Below, one piece after another: positions 51,821 to 60,353 of a stretch of DNA of 64,000 nucleotides. The position numbers and the translations under genes are program-made. Source of the DNA: Vibrio porteresiae DSM 19223. GTDB lineage: Bacteria > Pseudomonadota > Gammaproteobacteria > Enterobacterales > Vibrionaceae. The stretch covers positions 1,488,001 to 1,552,000 of the forward strand of contig NZ_AP024896.1 in the NCBI RefSeq assembly GCF_024347055.1. The letters are read 5' to 3'. The notes below the pieces were generated by a model. The model was given only the letters and a program-made list of their open reading frames with translations, ran no database searches and was not told the DNA's origin. Numbering within the stretch: position 1 is the first letter of the stretch; every line of letters begins with the position of its first letter.

Positions 51821-53464
51821 ATGAATCCTAATATTAAAGCCGCTTTTACCACTCTCTTTGCCCTAACCACGGGCGTTTCTAGTTTCTCTGCTCTTGCCGC
51901 CAATGTTCCTGAGAATACCATTTTGGCGAAAAATCAAACCTTAGTGCGAGGTAATGATGCAGAGGCCGCCACGCTTGATCCTATGAAGGCGGAAGGTTTG
52001 ACTGAAATGCATATCGTCCGAGACCTGTTCGAAGGCTTGGTGATACAGGATGAGAACGGAAAAGTGGTGCCAGGAGTCGCGTCACGTTGGGAAAATAAAG
52101 ACAATCAGGTTTACACTTTCTATCTACGTAAAGAAGCAAAATGGTCTGATGGAACACCAGTTACTGCCCAAGATTTTGTGTATGCCTTGAGACGAGTTGC
52201 TGATCCAGCGTCTGCCTCGCCAAATGCTTGGTACTTAAAACTCGCATCCATTAAAAATGCAGCAGACATTATCGAAGGGAAAAAGCCTGTTGATAGCCTT
52301 GGTGTCAAAGCCATCGATCCACAAACACTCGAGTTTACCTTAGACAAACCAGTGCCCTACTTTATAGCGATGACTGGCCACACTTCAATGATGCCGGTGC
52401 CTGAAGCCGCCGTAAAAAAATACGGAGACAAATGGGCTAGACCGGAACACATGGTCTCAAACGGGGCGTATAAACTGACCAAATGGGTGATCAATGAACG
52501 GGTGGAGCTAACACGCAATGCTAATTACTGGGATAACAGCCATACTGTAATTAATAAAGTCACCTATATCCCATTTGAAAATCAAACCTCGGAGATGAAT
52601 CGTTATCTCACTGGGGAAGTGGATATTACATCGAATGTTCCAGTGGCAATGGCGAGCAAGCTGAAAAAAGAGCACCCTCAAGATTTTCGCGTCACTCCGC
52701 TACTGTGTACCTATTACTATGCGTTTAACACTCAGCACAAACCTTTCGATGATCCCCGCGTAAGACAAGCGCTCTCCTATTCCATTATGCGTGACGTCAT
52801 CACCAATGGCATTACCGATGTTGGCAATATTCCGGCCTACACCTTTGCCCACAAAGATGTGGCAGGATTTACTGCGACCCAGCCAGCTTATGCTTTGATG
52901 ACTCAAGAAGAGCGTAATCAGAAAGCCAAAGAGCTGCTCAAAGCTGCAGGTTTTGATGAAAAACATCCACTGAAAGGCACTTTGCTTTACAACACCAATG
53001 AAAGTAACAAAGCGATTGCTGTGGCGATTGCCTCTATGTGGAAGAAGACCTTAGGTGCCGATATCACCTTAGAAAACCAAGAATGGAAATCGTATTTATC
53101 ATCACGTAAATCCGGTAATTTCGATATCATGCGTGCTTCTTGGTGTGGTGATTACAACGAAGCCTCTACGTTCTTAAATCTATTTACCACCGATAACGAA
53201 CGCAATTACGCTTTCTACAAAAATTCTGAATACGACGCCACGTTAGACAAAGCACAAAAAGCCACCGATGTGGGTGAACGTAATCACTCATATGATCATG
53301 CTGAAGCATTGCTGAGCCAAGACATGCCGATTGCGCCAATCTATTATTACATGCAGCCCCGTTTAGTCCGTGCAACGGTAGGTGGTTTCCCAATGCATAA
53401 CGCAGAAGGGAAGATCTACACGAAAGATCTCTACATCAAAGCGAAAACTCAAAACACCAAGTAA
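51821..53464 (+). CDS. Oligopeptide/murein tripeptide-binding protein (OppA/MppA-like)
   Basis: A 547-residue periplasmic solute-binding protein of the SBP_bac_5 family. Start ATG 51821 follows AAGGA and gives a signal peptide ending SALA. It opens LVRGNDAEAATLDPMKAEGLTEMHIVRDLFEGLV, with DFVYALRRVADP near residue 115 and FDDPRVRQALSYSI near 305, the family motif. Position divergent from mpaA suggests murein tripeptide as one ligand (MppA role), but OppA and MppA cannot be told apart by eye. No opp permease genes adjoin, so it must share the Opp channel elsewhere. Confidence 0.88.
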   Translation: MNPNIKAAFTTLFALTTGVSSFSALAANVPENTILAKNQTLVRGNDAEAATLDPMKAEGLTEMHIVRDLFEGLVIQDENGKVVPGVASRWENKDNQVYTFYLRKEAKWSDGTPVTAQDFVYALRRVADPASASPNAWYLKLASIKNAADIIEGKKPVDSLGVKAIDPQTLEFTLDKPVPYFIAMTGHTSMMPVPEAAVKKYGDKWARPEHMVSNGAYKLTKWVINERVELTRNANYWDNSHTVINKVTYIPFENQTSEMNRYLTGEVDITSNVPVAMASKLKKEHPQDFRVTPLLCTYYYAFNTQHKPFDDPRVRQALSYSIMRDVITNGITDVGNIPAYTFAHKDVAGFTATQPAYALMTQEERNQKAKELLKAAGFDEKHPLKGTLLYNTNESNKAIAVAIASMWKKTLGADITLENQEWKSYLSSRKSGNFDIMRASWCGDYNEASTFLNLFTTDNERNYAFYKNSEYDATLDKAQKATDVGERNHSYDHAEALLSQDMPIAPIYYYMQPRLVRATVGGFPMHNAEGKIYTKDLYIKAKTQNTK

Positions 53465-53492
53465 AACGGGTAGAGTGTGTAATTGTGAATGA

Positions 53493-53520
53493 ATAAGGGA
53501 AAGCATACGCTTTCCCTTAT
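53493..53520. terminator. Bidirectional terminator between the binding protein gene and the GFA gene
   Basis: ATAAGGGAAAGC and its complement form a perfect 12-bp stem with an ATAC loop at 53493-53520, followed by CTCTTTCT on the plus strand. It overlaps the last codons of the minus-strand GFA gene. Confidence 0.87.
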
Positions 53521-53868
53521 CTCTTTCTATCTGCTTTATCGAGCAACTTAATCTGCAACTCTTCAATAACTTCAATATCCGCCATGCTCATGTTTACCGC
53601 GACAAACTGGCTATCACACCGTTCTGTCGTCTCATAATGGGTAATACAGCCGCAAATGGGACAGTGCATAAATTCAGCTTCTCGATCGCCCCATAGATAA
53701 CCTTTGGCGGGTTGCTCGTGAGCGGTTATGGTCACGTCACTTTTTGGGAAAGTAGCTCCAGAGCGCGCCGTAACGATGGCAAATCGAACAGTTGCACTTT
53801 GTTGCTTCCGTTGGCAATTTAGATAACATCAACTCGATGTTGCCACAATGACACGTCAATTTGATCAT
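53517..53868 (-). pseudogene. GFA/CENP-V-family zinc protein, split by a one-base frameshift
   Basis: Two frames together make about 117 residues of a GFA-type protein (glutathione-dependent formaldehyde-activating family). The first, from ATG 53868 with AGGGA upstream, reads MIKLTCHCGNIELML then KCNCSICHRYGALWSYFPKK and stops at TGA. The second, in the +1 frame, continues VTITAHEQPAKGYLWGD then HCPICGCITHYE. The zinc ligands (C-x-C, C-x-C-x2-C, C-x2-C) are therefore spread over both halves. Removing one A from the run of five A residues near 53744-53748 would restore the frame. It is a real pseudogene, a sequencing error or, less likely, a +1 recoding site. Confidence 0.85.
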
Positions 53869-53907
53869 CTGCGATCCCTGCGTTCTTAATGTGCGTGTCC
53901 CATTCAA

Positions 53908-54564
53908 TTAGCCGTTTAACTGGCGAATCGACTGTTCAATAAAGGTATCACCTTCCGTAAGCTCGATAATCATGCGATTAATTTGCGGATGCTCGACTAG
54001 AGCGACCAACATACTCGCGACATCTTCGCGAGAGACTTTCCCATAAGGAATAGCAAGACCCGCTTTGACAAGTCCTTTACCAGATGTATCCGTCAATGTT
54101 CCAGGACGCAAGATAACCCAATTCAAATTGGACTGGGCAAGATAAACATCCGCTAACTTCTTCACACGCATATAGTTTTCAAAGGTATCTGATATAAAGC
54201 GCGCTCGGCCTGCCTCCGGAAAAGCCGATACCAACAAAAAGCGACTCACACCCGCTAATGTCGCGGCGTCCACCGCCAATTCTAACCCTCGCCCATCAAT
54301 GGCATTTGTCATTTCCTCGCCACCTTTGCCGCCCGCACCTGCGGTAAAAATAACGCAGTCACAGCCTTTCATTAACGTGGCTAAACCATTGACATCCAAC
54401 TCAAGCAAATCGCCATAGACAGGATAAGCTCCGGCTTCCAACAAAGTTTCTTTTTGTTCCGCATGACGATACATCCCCATCACTTCGTGATGATTCGTCA
54501 CCAATTTAGGAATAAGCCAATGCCCAACTTTACCTGCTGCTCCAATTACCAACACTGAGCTCAT
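53908..54564 (-). CDS. NAD(P)-binding Rossmann protein (atypical SDR, YwnB-like)
   Basis: A 218-residue protein with the atypical SDR motif VLVIGAAGKVGHWLIPKL at the N-terminus, CDCVIFTAGAGGKGGEE near residue 74 and SNLNWVILRPGTLTD near 147. It belongs to the NAD(P)H-binding SDR5/7 group, often reductases or redox sensors; no substrate can be assigned. ATG 54564 follows GGGAG; a longer ATG at 54576 is also in frame. Confidence 0.82.
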   Translation of the reverse strand: MSSVLVIGAAGKVGHWLIPKLVTNHHEVMGMYRHAEQKETLLEAGAYPVYGDLLELDVNGLATLMKGCDCVIFTAGAGGKGGEEMTNAIDGRGLELAVDAATLAGVSRFLLVSAFPEAGRARFISDTFENYMRVKKLADVYLAQSNLNWVILRPGTLTDTSGKGLVKAGLAIPYGKVSREDVASMLVALVEHPQINRMIIELTEGDTFIEQSIRQLNG

Positions 54565-54719
54565 AGATTCTCCCATCCGTAGTACGTCAACGACTTATGC
54601 CTCTTTAAGCATAACACTGTTACTGTGCCCTAGGAGGAAAATAAGTGCAACTCACTCATACTTAAGGCATATTTTTATAGATATTGGTACAGATTATGTC
54701 CGTTATTATTTTCAGGACG

Positions 54720-55619
54720 CTACATATTTGTAGAATAACGCAGCGCATCGACCACCAGATTAAAGGCAGCAGACGACTGACGACGATTAGGATAATAGAT
54801 ATGATAACCAGGAAAAGGTTCGCACCAATCGGTTAACACTCTGACAAGTTTTCCCTGTTCGATATGCAGCGCAATAATGTCGTCTGGTACATAAGCCAAA
54901 CCAAAACCATCAAGCGCACCTTGAAGCATTTGATTGGTGGTATTAAAGGTCAATTGGCCTTCCACGTGAACATTGACTTGCGTAACGCCATTATCAAATT
55001 CCCAAGCGTAGAGACCGCCATGGCTTTGCAAACGCAAATTAATACATTGATGATGCATCAGATCGCTGGGTTCTTTGGGTATCGGATGCTTGGCAAAGTA
55101 TTCTGGTGAGCCAACCACAGCCATTCTCATCTCTGGTCCAATTTTTACCGCAATCATATCTTTTGCGATTTGATCGCCAATTCGAACGCCAATGTCAAAG
55201 CGTTGTTCAACAATATTGGTCAAACCGTAATCAATATTGATCTCTAACTTAATATCCGGGTAACGCGCCAGTAAAGGGACCAAACGTGGCCACAATATAT
55301 TGTCTGCCGCATGATCATTGGCGGTGATACGAATGGTGCCCGTCGGATGTTCACGCCAATCACTCAGCGACTCAATACTGGCGTCGATCGCTTCAAACAT
55401 ATCAGCGACTTCATCAAACAGTGTTTTTCCCGCTTCAGTTAATGACACACTACGCGTGGTACGCATTAACAAGCGCACACCAAGGCGAGTTTCAAGTGAG
55501 CGAATGGTATGGCTTAACGCGGATTGAGACACGCCAAGCTTGGCAGCGGCTCGGGTGAAGCTGCTTTCTTTGGCAACGGCGATAAAAGCAATAATGTCAC
55601 TGTAGTTTTCTCTTGGCAT
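54720..55619 (-). CDS. LysR-family transcriptional regulator (AaeR/DmlR-like)
   Basis: A 299-residue regulator with an HTH at residues 8-65 (ESSFTRAAAKLGVSQSALSHTIRSLE, then LMRTTRSVSLTEAG) and an effector domain from about 90. The opening ENYSDIIAFIAVAKESSFTRAA and WREHPTGTIRITANDHAA are typical of the large LysR branch that often regulates an adjacent oxidoreductase. The neighbouring SDR-type gene is a plausible target, but it is co-directional and downstream, not divergent. Confidence 0.88.
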   Translation of the reverse strand: MPRENYSDIIAFIAVAKESSFTRAAAKLGVSQSALSHTIRSLETRLGVRLLMRTTRSVSLTEAGKTLFDEVADMFEAIDASIESLSDWREHPTGTIRITANDHAADNILWPRLVPLLARYPDIKLEINIDYGLTNIVEQRFDIGVRIGDQIAKDMIAVKIGPEMRMAVVGSPEYFAKHPIPKEPSDLMHHQCINLRLQSHGGLYAWEFDNGVTQVNVHVEGQLTFNTTNQMLQGALDGFGLAYVPDDIIALHIEQGKLVRVLTDWCEPFPGYHIYYPNRRQSSAAFNLVVDALRYSTNM

Positions 55620-55941
55620 AACAAAAACCTAATCATCTGAATTGCAACATAATATCGAATCTCATTGCCACGCCCAAACGGTCAACTTACCGTTCTAGCA
55701 AACCAATGGCGACACTTTAATCAATTCCATTGAACCGAATGACATTTGACATGACACATCAAAATAACCATATGATTTTGAAATAGATTTAATTCGTTAC
55801 ACTTATTATTAATGAAGATTATTCATTATTAGAATAACTATAGTTCATTAATAATCATAAACCAGATTCAGCTTGATTCAGGATCAAATACGCACAGAGA
55901 ACAAGGAGCGCCTATCTTCCCCTTGTTCTAAGAACGATAGA
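55620..55941. other. LysR upstream region with inverted repeats
   Basis: 322 bp of AT-rich DNA upstream of the LysR gene. It carries a perfect 12-bp inverted repeat (55805-55855), listed separately, and an AGAACAAGG/CCTTGTTCT stem at 55898-55929 just after the AEC gene end, without T-tract. Confidence 0.65.
55805..55855. repeat. Perfect 12-bp inverted repeat upstream of a LysR gene
   Basis: ATTATTAATGAA at 55805-55816 is exactly complementary to TTCATTAATAAT at 55844-55855 with a 27-nt spacer, and a related TTCATTATTA stands at 55822-55831. The arrangement of repeated half-sites about 190 bp upstream of the LysR start suits a regulator binding region. Confidence 0.75.
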
Positions 55942-56865
55942 TTAAAGCGATGCAAGGGAGAGCATCAAAGGTAAGGTGATTAAACTCGCTAACGTAGAAA
56001 GCGTCAGACTTTTACAAGGGAAATCGGTATCTTTGCCCGTTAACTGCGCGAACAACACAGACATACCCGCCACAGGGCAAGCACTCAACGCCATAGCAAT
56101 AATCAAAAGATTGCCATGGATATCAAGGGAGAAAAGCGCAATGAGCACAATTCCAGGAAATAATAAATTGCGCATAAATACACTTAACCAAGCGTAACTG
56201 CTCACCCAAATCTTACGAATATCCACTTGAGCCATCGCAGCGCCAACCAAAATCATCGAAAGTGCCGTGTTCATTCCGCCAACATGAGCCAATGCGGTAT
56301 GTAATGGCAGAGGTAAGCGAATAGAAAATAAAAAGAACAAACACCCCACCACAGAGGCGATGGTATTAGGGTTAACCAACACTTTAATCAGAGCACGGCG
56401 ATCAAAACGGCCAGAATAAGTGAGCAAACCGTGTGTCCAAACGAATAGGCCGTTTACCGCAATGTAAACCGAACCATAAAATGCACCTGCGCTTCCCACC
56501 AAAGCCATCACTAACGGCAAGCCCATAAAACCGCAGTTAGAATAGACCGCGGTAAACTGCATTTGCTCAGCAATCGCCTTCTTCTTCAAATGCTGACCGT
56601 TGAGTAATAACTTACTTAATACTATATAAATCAGGTGGATACCCACTGTTAAACCCGCCATTAACGTAAAGTTGTGCCAAAGTTCATCAGTGAATGGAAT
56701 TTGAAAGGCATTAAAAATCAGACAAGGCATCACAATGTAACACAACAGCCACGTTAGCCGATCGCAAATCGCCTTTTCCAACACCTTCGATTTCGCAAGC
56801 CCATAACCGAGCCCCATAAGAAGAAACAATACGATGATTTGATTGATAATAATGCTAATTGCCAT
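55942..56865 (-). CDS. AEC-family transporter (auxin efflux carrier fold)
   Basis: A 307-residue membrane protein with about ten helices in two inverted halves: the pattern FLLMGLGYGLAKSKVL, YSNCGFMGLPLVMALVG near residue 113 and MNTALSMILVGAAMAQ near 200 is typical of AEC permeases, which export or import organic acids such as malonate or malate. ATG 56865 is chosen; a longer frame to 56904 has no support. Substrate unknown. Confidence 0.85.
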   Translation of the reverse strand: MAISIIINQIIVLFLLMGLGYGLAKSKVLEKAICDRLTWLLCYIVMPCLIFNAFQIPFTDELWHNFTLMAGLTVGIHLIYIVLSKLLLNGQHLKKKAIAEQMQFTAVYSNCGFMGLPLVMALVGSAGAFYGSVYIAVNGLFVWTHGLLTYSGRFDRRALIKVLVNPNTIASVVGCLFFLFSIRLPLPLHTALAHVGGMNTALSMILVGAAMAQVDIRKIWVSSYAWLSVFMRNLLFPGIVLIALFSLDIHGNLLIIAMALSACPVAGMSVLFAQLTGKDTDFPCKSLTLSTLASLITLPLMLSLASL

Positions 56866-57060
56866 GATGCTTTGCCTGAATAAAAACAATGCACCATTAT
56901 ACATTAACGCTCATATTCAATAATTGACTAAAAATGATGAAAAGCATAAATCCATGCATTTATCGCCATATAGTGCAAATTTAAACGAGAATACGCACAT
57001 ACAATGCAATTCGTTAGATTTTTTCACTAAACAAGCGCTAACAACAGAGTAAGATGCGCT

Positions 57061-57085
57061 AAAAAAGGGAGCCAATGAGGCTCCC
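57061..57085 (-). terminator. Terminator of the tautomerase gene
   Basis: GGGAGCC and GGCTCCC form a 7-bp stem with a 5-nt loop, followed on the minus strand by six T residues. Confidence 0.87.
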
Positions 57086-57111
57086 TATCAGTCAAAACGG
57101 GTTGAACAGAT

Positions 57112-57501
57112 TTACAAAGCACCAGTCACATATTGAGCTTCACCAAAACCAAAGCTCCAATCACTGCGATCGTTATTGATAAAAGCCACCATAAGGTCCT
57201 TTCCTTCAATGCCACAGCGCTCATGAAATTTTTCTGCCAATAATTTAAGAAACTTCTCTTTTTGTTCCGGTGGACGCGGGCTGGTAAACACTCGCAACAA
57301 GACAAAATTATCGCTGCGTTCAAACCCTAAACCAGTATCTTGGAAGATCATCTGATAAGGCTTGTTTTCTCGAACCAGTTGATATCTATCTCTTTCTGGC
57401 ACATGAAATGATTCCAATACCACTTCATGGGCAGTATCAAGTAAGGTTTTAATTTCTGATTGAGAACGACCTTCAATCATATCGAATTGTAACAACGGCA
57501 T
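57112..57501 (-). CDS. Tautomerase-family protein
   Basis: A 129-residue 4-oxalocrotonate tautomerase-superfamily protein. Start ATG 57501 gives Met-Pro, so Pro1 becomes the N-terminal catalytic base after Met removal; GGGAGGG lies 5 nt upstream. The in-frame extension to 57528 would bury Pro1 and is rejected. Motif RVFTSPRPPEQKEKFLKLLAEKFHERCGI near residue 70-100 and the repeat-like halves suit the two-domain tautomerase group. Substrate unknown. Confidence 0.84.
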   Translation of the reverse strand: MPLLQFDMIEGRSQSEIKTLLDTAHEVVLESFHVPERDRYQLVRENKPYQMIFQDTGLGFERSDNFVLLRVFTSPRPPEQKEKFLKLLAEKFHERCGIEGKDLMVAFINNDRSDWSFGFGEAQYVTGAL

Positions 57502-57875
57502 CCTTTCCCTCCCATAGGAATGTCTCACTCTACTTCGCCTAAAAGAGCGCGCTAATGTCTCAATTTATCGCGATATTGAATGTAAAAATCACATCAGACG
57601 CAGGAACAATTCAAAAGCTTCCTGCTTGGTCTTTATGTTTTCCATCTTAAATAAATGAAATAAAAATTTCAATAAAATTACTTTAAATAGGGTTATTGAT
57701 AAAATTCATACCACTTTTGAGAACCAAAACAACCCTGCTGCTGTCCAAATGTAAGAGTGTGATACAGTACCAAATGTTGTGCTGTATATTGAGCTTTTTA
57801 TAGATTTTCACAAAATAGTAACAATAATTAGAGTCGAACTATAGGTTAGTGAGCACTGTACTGTAAGGGATCAAC
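57502..57875. other. Divergent region, tautomerase / small hypothetical gene
   Basis: 374 bp of AT-rich DNA with the promoters of both genes. A weak ATACAG/CTGTAT inverted repeat lies near 57762-57788; it does not match the LexA pattern. Nothing else is recognised. Confidence 0.55.
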
Positions 57876-58148
57876 ATGTTTAGAGATGATGTCTCCGCCT
57901 TTATCGTCATGGCAAAGCAAGAGTTGCCAGCGTTAAACGATTTCATCCAGATGTTTGAGGATGAAGTGAACCAGTTAACAGAAGCGGATATTAAACGATT
58001 TCACCTAAGAGAGAAGAAGCTACAAGACTTAATCAACGATATCTGTTGGCGTTCCATTAGTATCAACATAGAGTACACAGCCCATTTCATTAAGGAAGTG
58101 GTGGCTCAATTCCGAGTTACTTTGGTTCCAGAACGCGTATTACATTAG
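57876..58148 (+). CDS. Small hypothetical protein
   Basis: A 90-residue, mostly helical and charged protein (KQELPALNDFIQMFEDEVNQL, DIKRFHLREKKLQDLINDI) with no signal peptide or membrane segment. AAGGGA stands 6 nt before the ATG and codon use is normal, so it is likely real. I do not recognise a family. It has no operon partner and is bounded by a terminator. Confidence 0.65.
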   Translation: MFRDDVSAFIVMAKQELPALNDFIQMFEDEVNQLTEADIKRFHLREKKLQDLINDICWRSISINIEYTAHFIKEVVAQFRVTLVPERVLH

Positions 58149-58282
58149 AGCTCGAAGACCGGTTTTTTTAGACTTAAACATGAACAGAAAGAGAGTTTAA
58201 CCTTAATTTAGAGCTTATATTCTATTCTGAGAAACCACAGTATTAACCTATATTCCACTGCACATTTAAATACCGAATTAAC

Positions 58283-58322
58283 AAAAACGCCCTTTCATTT
58301 GGAAAAATGGAAGGGCGTTTTT
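58283..58322. terminator. Bidirectional terminator after cysA
   Basis: AAAAACGCCCTT with the following CATT pairs with AATGGAAGGGCGTTTTT (one mismatch), giving a long stem with A/T runs at both ends. It serves cysA on the minus strand and the small gene on the plus strand. Confidence 0.88.
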
Positions 58323-58346
58323 CATCGATTGATTTTCATCGATTGA
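58319..58346. repeat. 14-bp tandem direct repeat beside the cysA stop codon
   Basis: TTTTCATCGATTGA occurs twice without spacer, at 58319-58332 and 58333-58346, directly next to the cysA stop. The copies are identical, so it is probably a recent duplication. It overlaps the terminator end. Confidence 0.85.
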
Positions 58347-58347
58347 A

Positions 58348-59481
58348 TTAGATTTCAAACATAACCGCATCGCGTTCGAGGAATGGCCAAGAGAGCTTTT
58401 GCGGATTTTGATGGGTATTTTCTGCAAAGAAATATCCCGCTTCAGGCACCATATAGACCACATCACCACGTTTGATTTGGTGGTTATCAAAATGGCGATG
58501 GGAAAGTCTGACTTCCCAATACTCCTCTGATTCCCAACCAATAGGAGCCACTTCAACTCGAATTTCCGCCCCAATCGGAGTTACCGACATCACTTTACCG
58601 GGTAACGAAGCTTGTTTGTTCTCTTTATCAGACAAGGTCAGTTCATGACTGCGCACGTACAAGAGACCATTATGTTTAAATGGTGCTTGATCATGCGGCG
58701 TAATAAAAGCCGAGCCATTGCGCCAATGCTCTGCATTGTCCCAATCTCCTTTATAGACGTTTACGCCACCAAGAAAATCAAACACAAAACGGCTGTTAGG
58801 CTGGTCATACAAACGGGCAGGGGTATCGACTTGCTCAATGCGACCATTACTCATCACCACCACGCGGTCCGATAGCTCCATCGCTTCATCTTGGTCGTGC
58901 GTTACAAACACGCTGGTAAAGTTCAGTTCGTCATGCAAACTGCGTAGCCAACGGCGAAGTTCTTTACGCACTTTGGCGTCCAAAGCACCAAAAGGCTCAT
59001 CCAATAACAGCACTTCAGGCTGAGTGGCTAACGCACGGGCCAGCGAAATACGCTGCTTTTGACCACCGGAGAGCTGCTCTGGATAGCGCTTTGCCACGTG
59101 GCTTAGCTGCACAATGTCCAGCAATTCCGCCACGCGCTTATCAATCTCTTGACTGCTTGGGCGCTGCTTACGATCCATCACACGCAGCCCAAATGCTACG
59201 TTGTCTTCTATGGTCATATGACGAAACAGTGCGTAGTTTTGGAAGACAAAACCCACGCGGCGATCGCGAACGTGCAGATTAGTCACATCACGGTCGCCAA
59301 ATTTAATGGTGCCAGAATTAGCATGCTCAAGACCGGCGATAATACGTAATAACGTCGTTTTACCTGAACCGGATGGCCCCAATAAGCCAATCATTTCACC
59401 GTCATAAATATCGAGCGACAACGGTGTTAGCGCCTGAAACTGGCCGAATGTTTTTGAAAGATTATTAATTGAAATACTCAT
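58348..59481 (-). CDS. cysA: Sulfate/thiosulfate ABC transporter ATP-binding protein
   Basis: A 377-residue ABC ATPase. Walker A GPSGSGKTT near residue 35, Q-loop FVFQNYALF near 80, signature LSGGQKQRISLARAL near 136, Walker B VLLLDEPFGALD near 155 and H-loop FVTHD near 192. The C-terminal part (about 240-377) is the CysA regulatory/TOBE region (YVRSHELTLSD, GAEIRVEV). It is the last gene of sbp-cysT-cysW-cysA and powers uptake for cysteine synthesis. Confidence 0.95.
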   Translation of the reverse strand: MSISINNLSKTFGQFQALTPLSLDIYDGEMIGLLGPSGSGKTTLLRIIAGLEHANSGTIKFGDRDVTNLHVRDRRVGFVFQNYALFRHMTIEDNVAFGLRVMDRKQRPSSQEIDKRVAELLDIVQLSHVAKRYPEQLSGGQKQRISLARALATQPEVLLLDEPFGALDAKVRKELRRWLRSLHDELNFTSVFVTHDQDEAMELSDRVVVMSNGRIEQVDTPARLYDQPNSRFVFDFLGGVNVYKGDWDNAEHWRNGSAFITPHDQAPFKHNGLLYVRSHELTLSDKENKQASLPGKVMSVTPIGAEIRVEVAPIGWESEEYWEVRLSHRHFDNHQIKRGDVVYMVPEAGYFFAENTHQNPQKLSWPFLERDAVMFEI

Positions 59482-59492
59482 GGTGCCACTAC

Positions 59493-60344
59493 TTAATTTT
59501 CGTTATCGACAAGTTTGGCGCGCTGTTGACGCCATTCAACAAAGGTTTTTAAACCTAAGGTAATTAAGGCAATAAAGGCCAGCAGTGATGCACTGGCAAA
59601 GGCTGCTTCGGACTGATAATCCTCATAGAGCAGTTGGACATGCAGTGGCAACGTATTGGTCTCACCGCGAATATGACCAGAGACCACAGAAACTGCACCG
59701 AACTCACCAACAGCACGAGCATTAGTGAGAATCACACCATAAATCAATGCCCATTTAATATTGGGTAACGTCACTTTACGAAACAGCTGCCACCATGAGG
59801 CACCCAAAATCACCGCAGCTTCTTCATCAGAGCGACCTTGTTGCTGCATCAGAGGAATCAATTCACGTGCGACAAATGGACAGGTAACAAATACGGTCAC
59901 TAACACAATGCCCGGCCAAGCAAACATGATTTGGATATCGTGTTCAAACATCCACTCCCCTAGCCAACCGCTACTGCCGTAAAGTAGCAAATAGAGCAAA
60001 CCAGCCACTACGGGAGAAACTGCGAAAGGAATATCAATTAAGGTGATCAGCGCCTTACGACCCGCAAATTCAAAGCGAGTTACCGCCCAAGCAAGCAATA
60101 CCCCGAACACTAGGTTAACGGGTACAGTTAGCACGGCAACCAAGAGCGTTAACCCAATGGCCTTACGCGTATCAGGATCAGATAAGTTATCAAGATAGGC
60201 TCCGAGCCCACTAGAAAAAGCGTGCTGAAAAATGCTGAGCAATGGCAAAAGCAGTAATACAAATGAGAGCACTAAAGCAAGCGCGATCAAACTCCATTTG
60301 ACGATAGGTCTATCGCCGACACGCTGCACAGAAAAGGTTTTCAT
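59493..60344 (-). CDS. cysW: Sulfate/thiosulfate ABC transporter permease CysW
   Basis: A 283-residue membrane protein with six helices and the permease loop EEAAVILGASWWQLFRKVTLPNIKWALI near residues 175-200 (the EAA motif that contacts CysA). The motif RAVGEFGAVSVVSGHIRGETNTLPLHVQLLYEDYQ is typical of CysW. AGGAG precedes the ATG. Confidence 0.94.
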   Translation of the reverse strand: MKTFSVQRVGDRPIVKWSLIALALVLSFVLLLLPLLSIFQHAFSSGLGAYLDNLSDPDTRKAIGLTLLVAVLTVPVNLVFGVLLAWAVTRFEFAGRKALITLIDIPFAVSPVVAGLLYLLLYGSSGWLGEWMFEHDIQIMFAWPGIVLVTVFVTCPFVARELIPLMQQQGRSDEEAAVILGASWWQLFRKVTLPNIKWALIYGVILTNARAVGEFGAVSVVSGHIRGETNTLPLHVQLLYEDYQSEAAFASASLLAFIALITLGLKTFVEWRQQRAKLVDNEN

Positions 60345-60353
60345 CGTTTGCTC

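Noticed and set aside
53735..53750. Programmed frameshift in the GFA gene
   Set aside because: The needed shift is +1 and the site (CCCAAAAAG then TGA) does not resemble the known +1 RF2-type site; the -1 A-A-A-A-A-A-G heptamer is not complete and would lead to the wrong frame. A mutation or sequencing error is simpler.
57762..57794. LexA box upstream of the small hypothetical gene
   Set aside because: CTGTATATTGAGC has only the left half of CTGT-N8-ACAG; the right half is missing.
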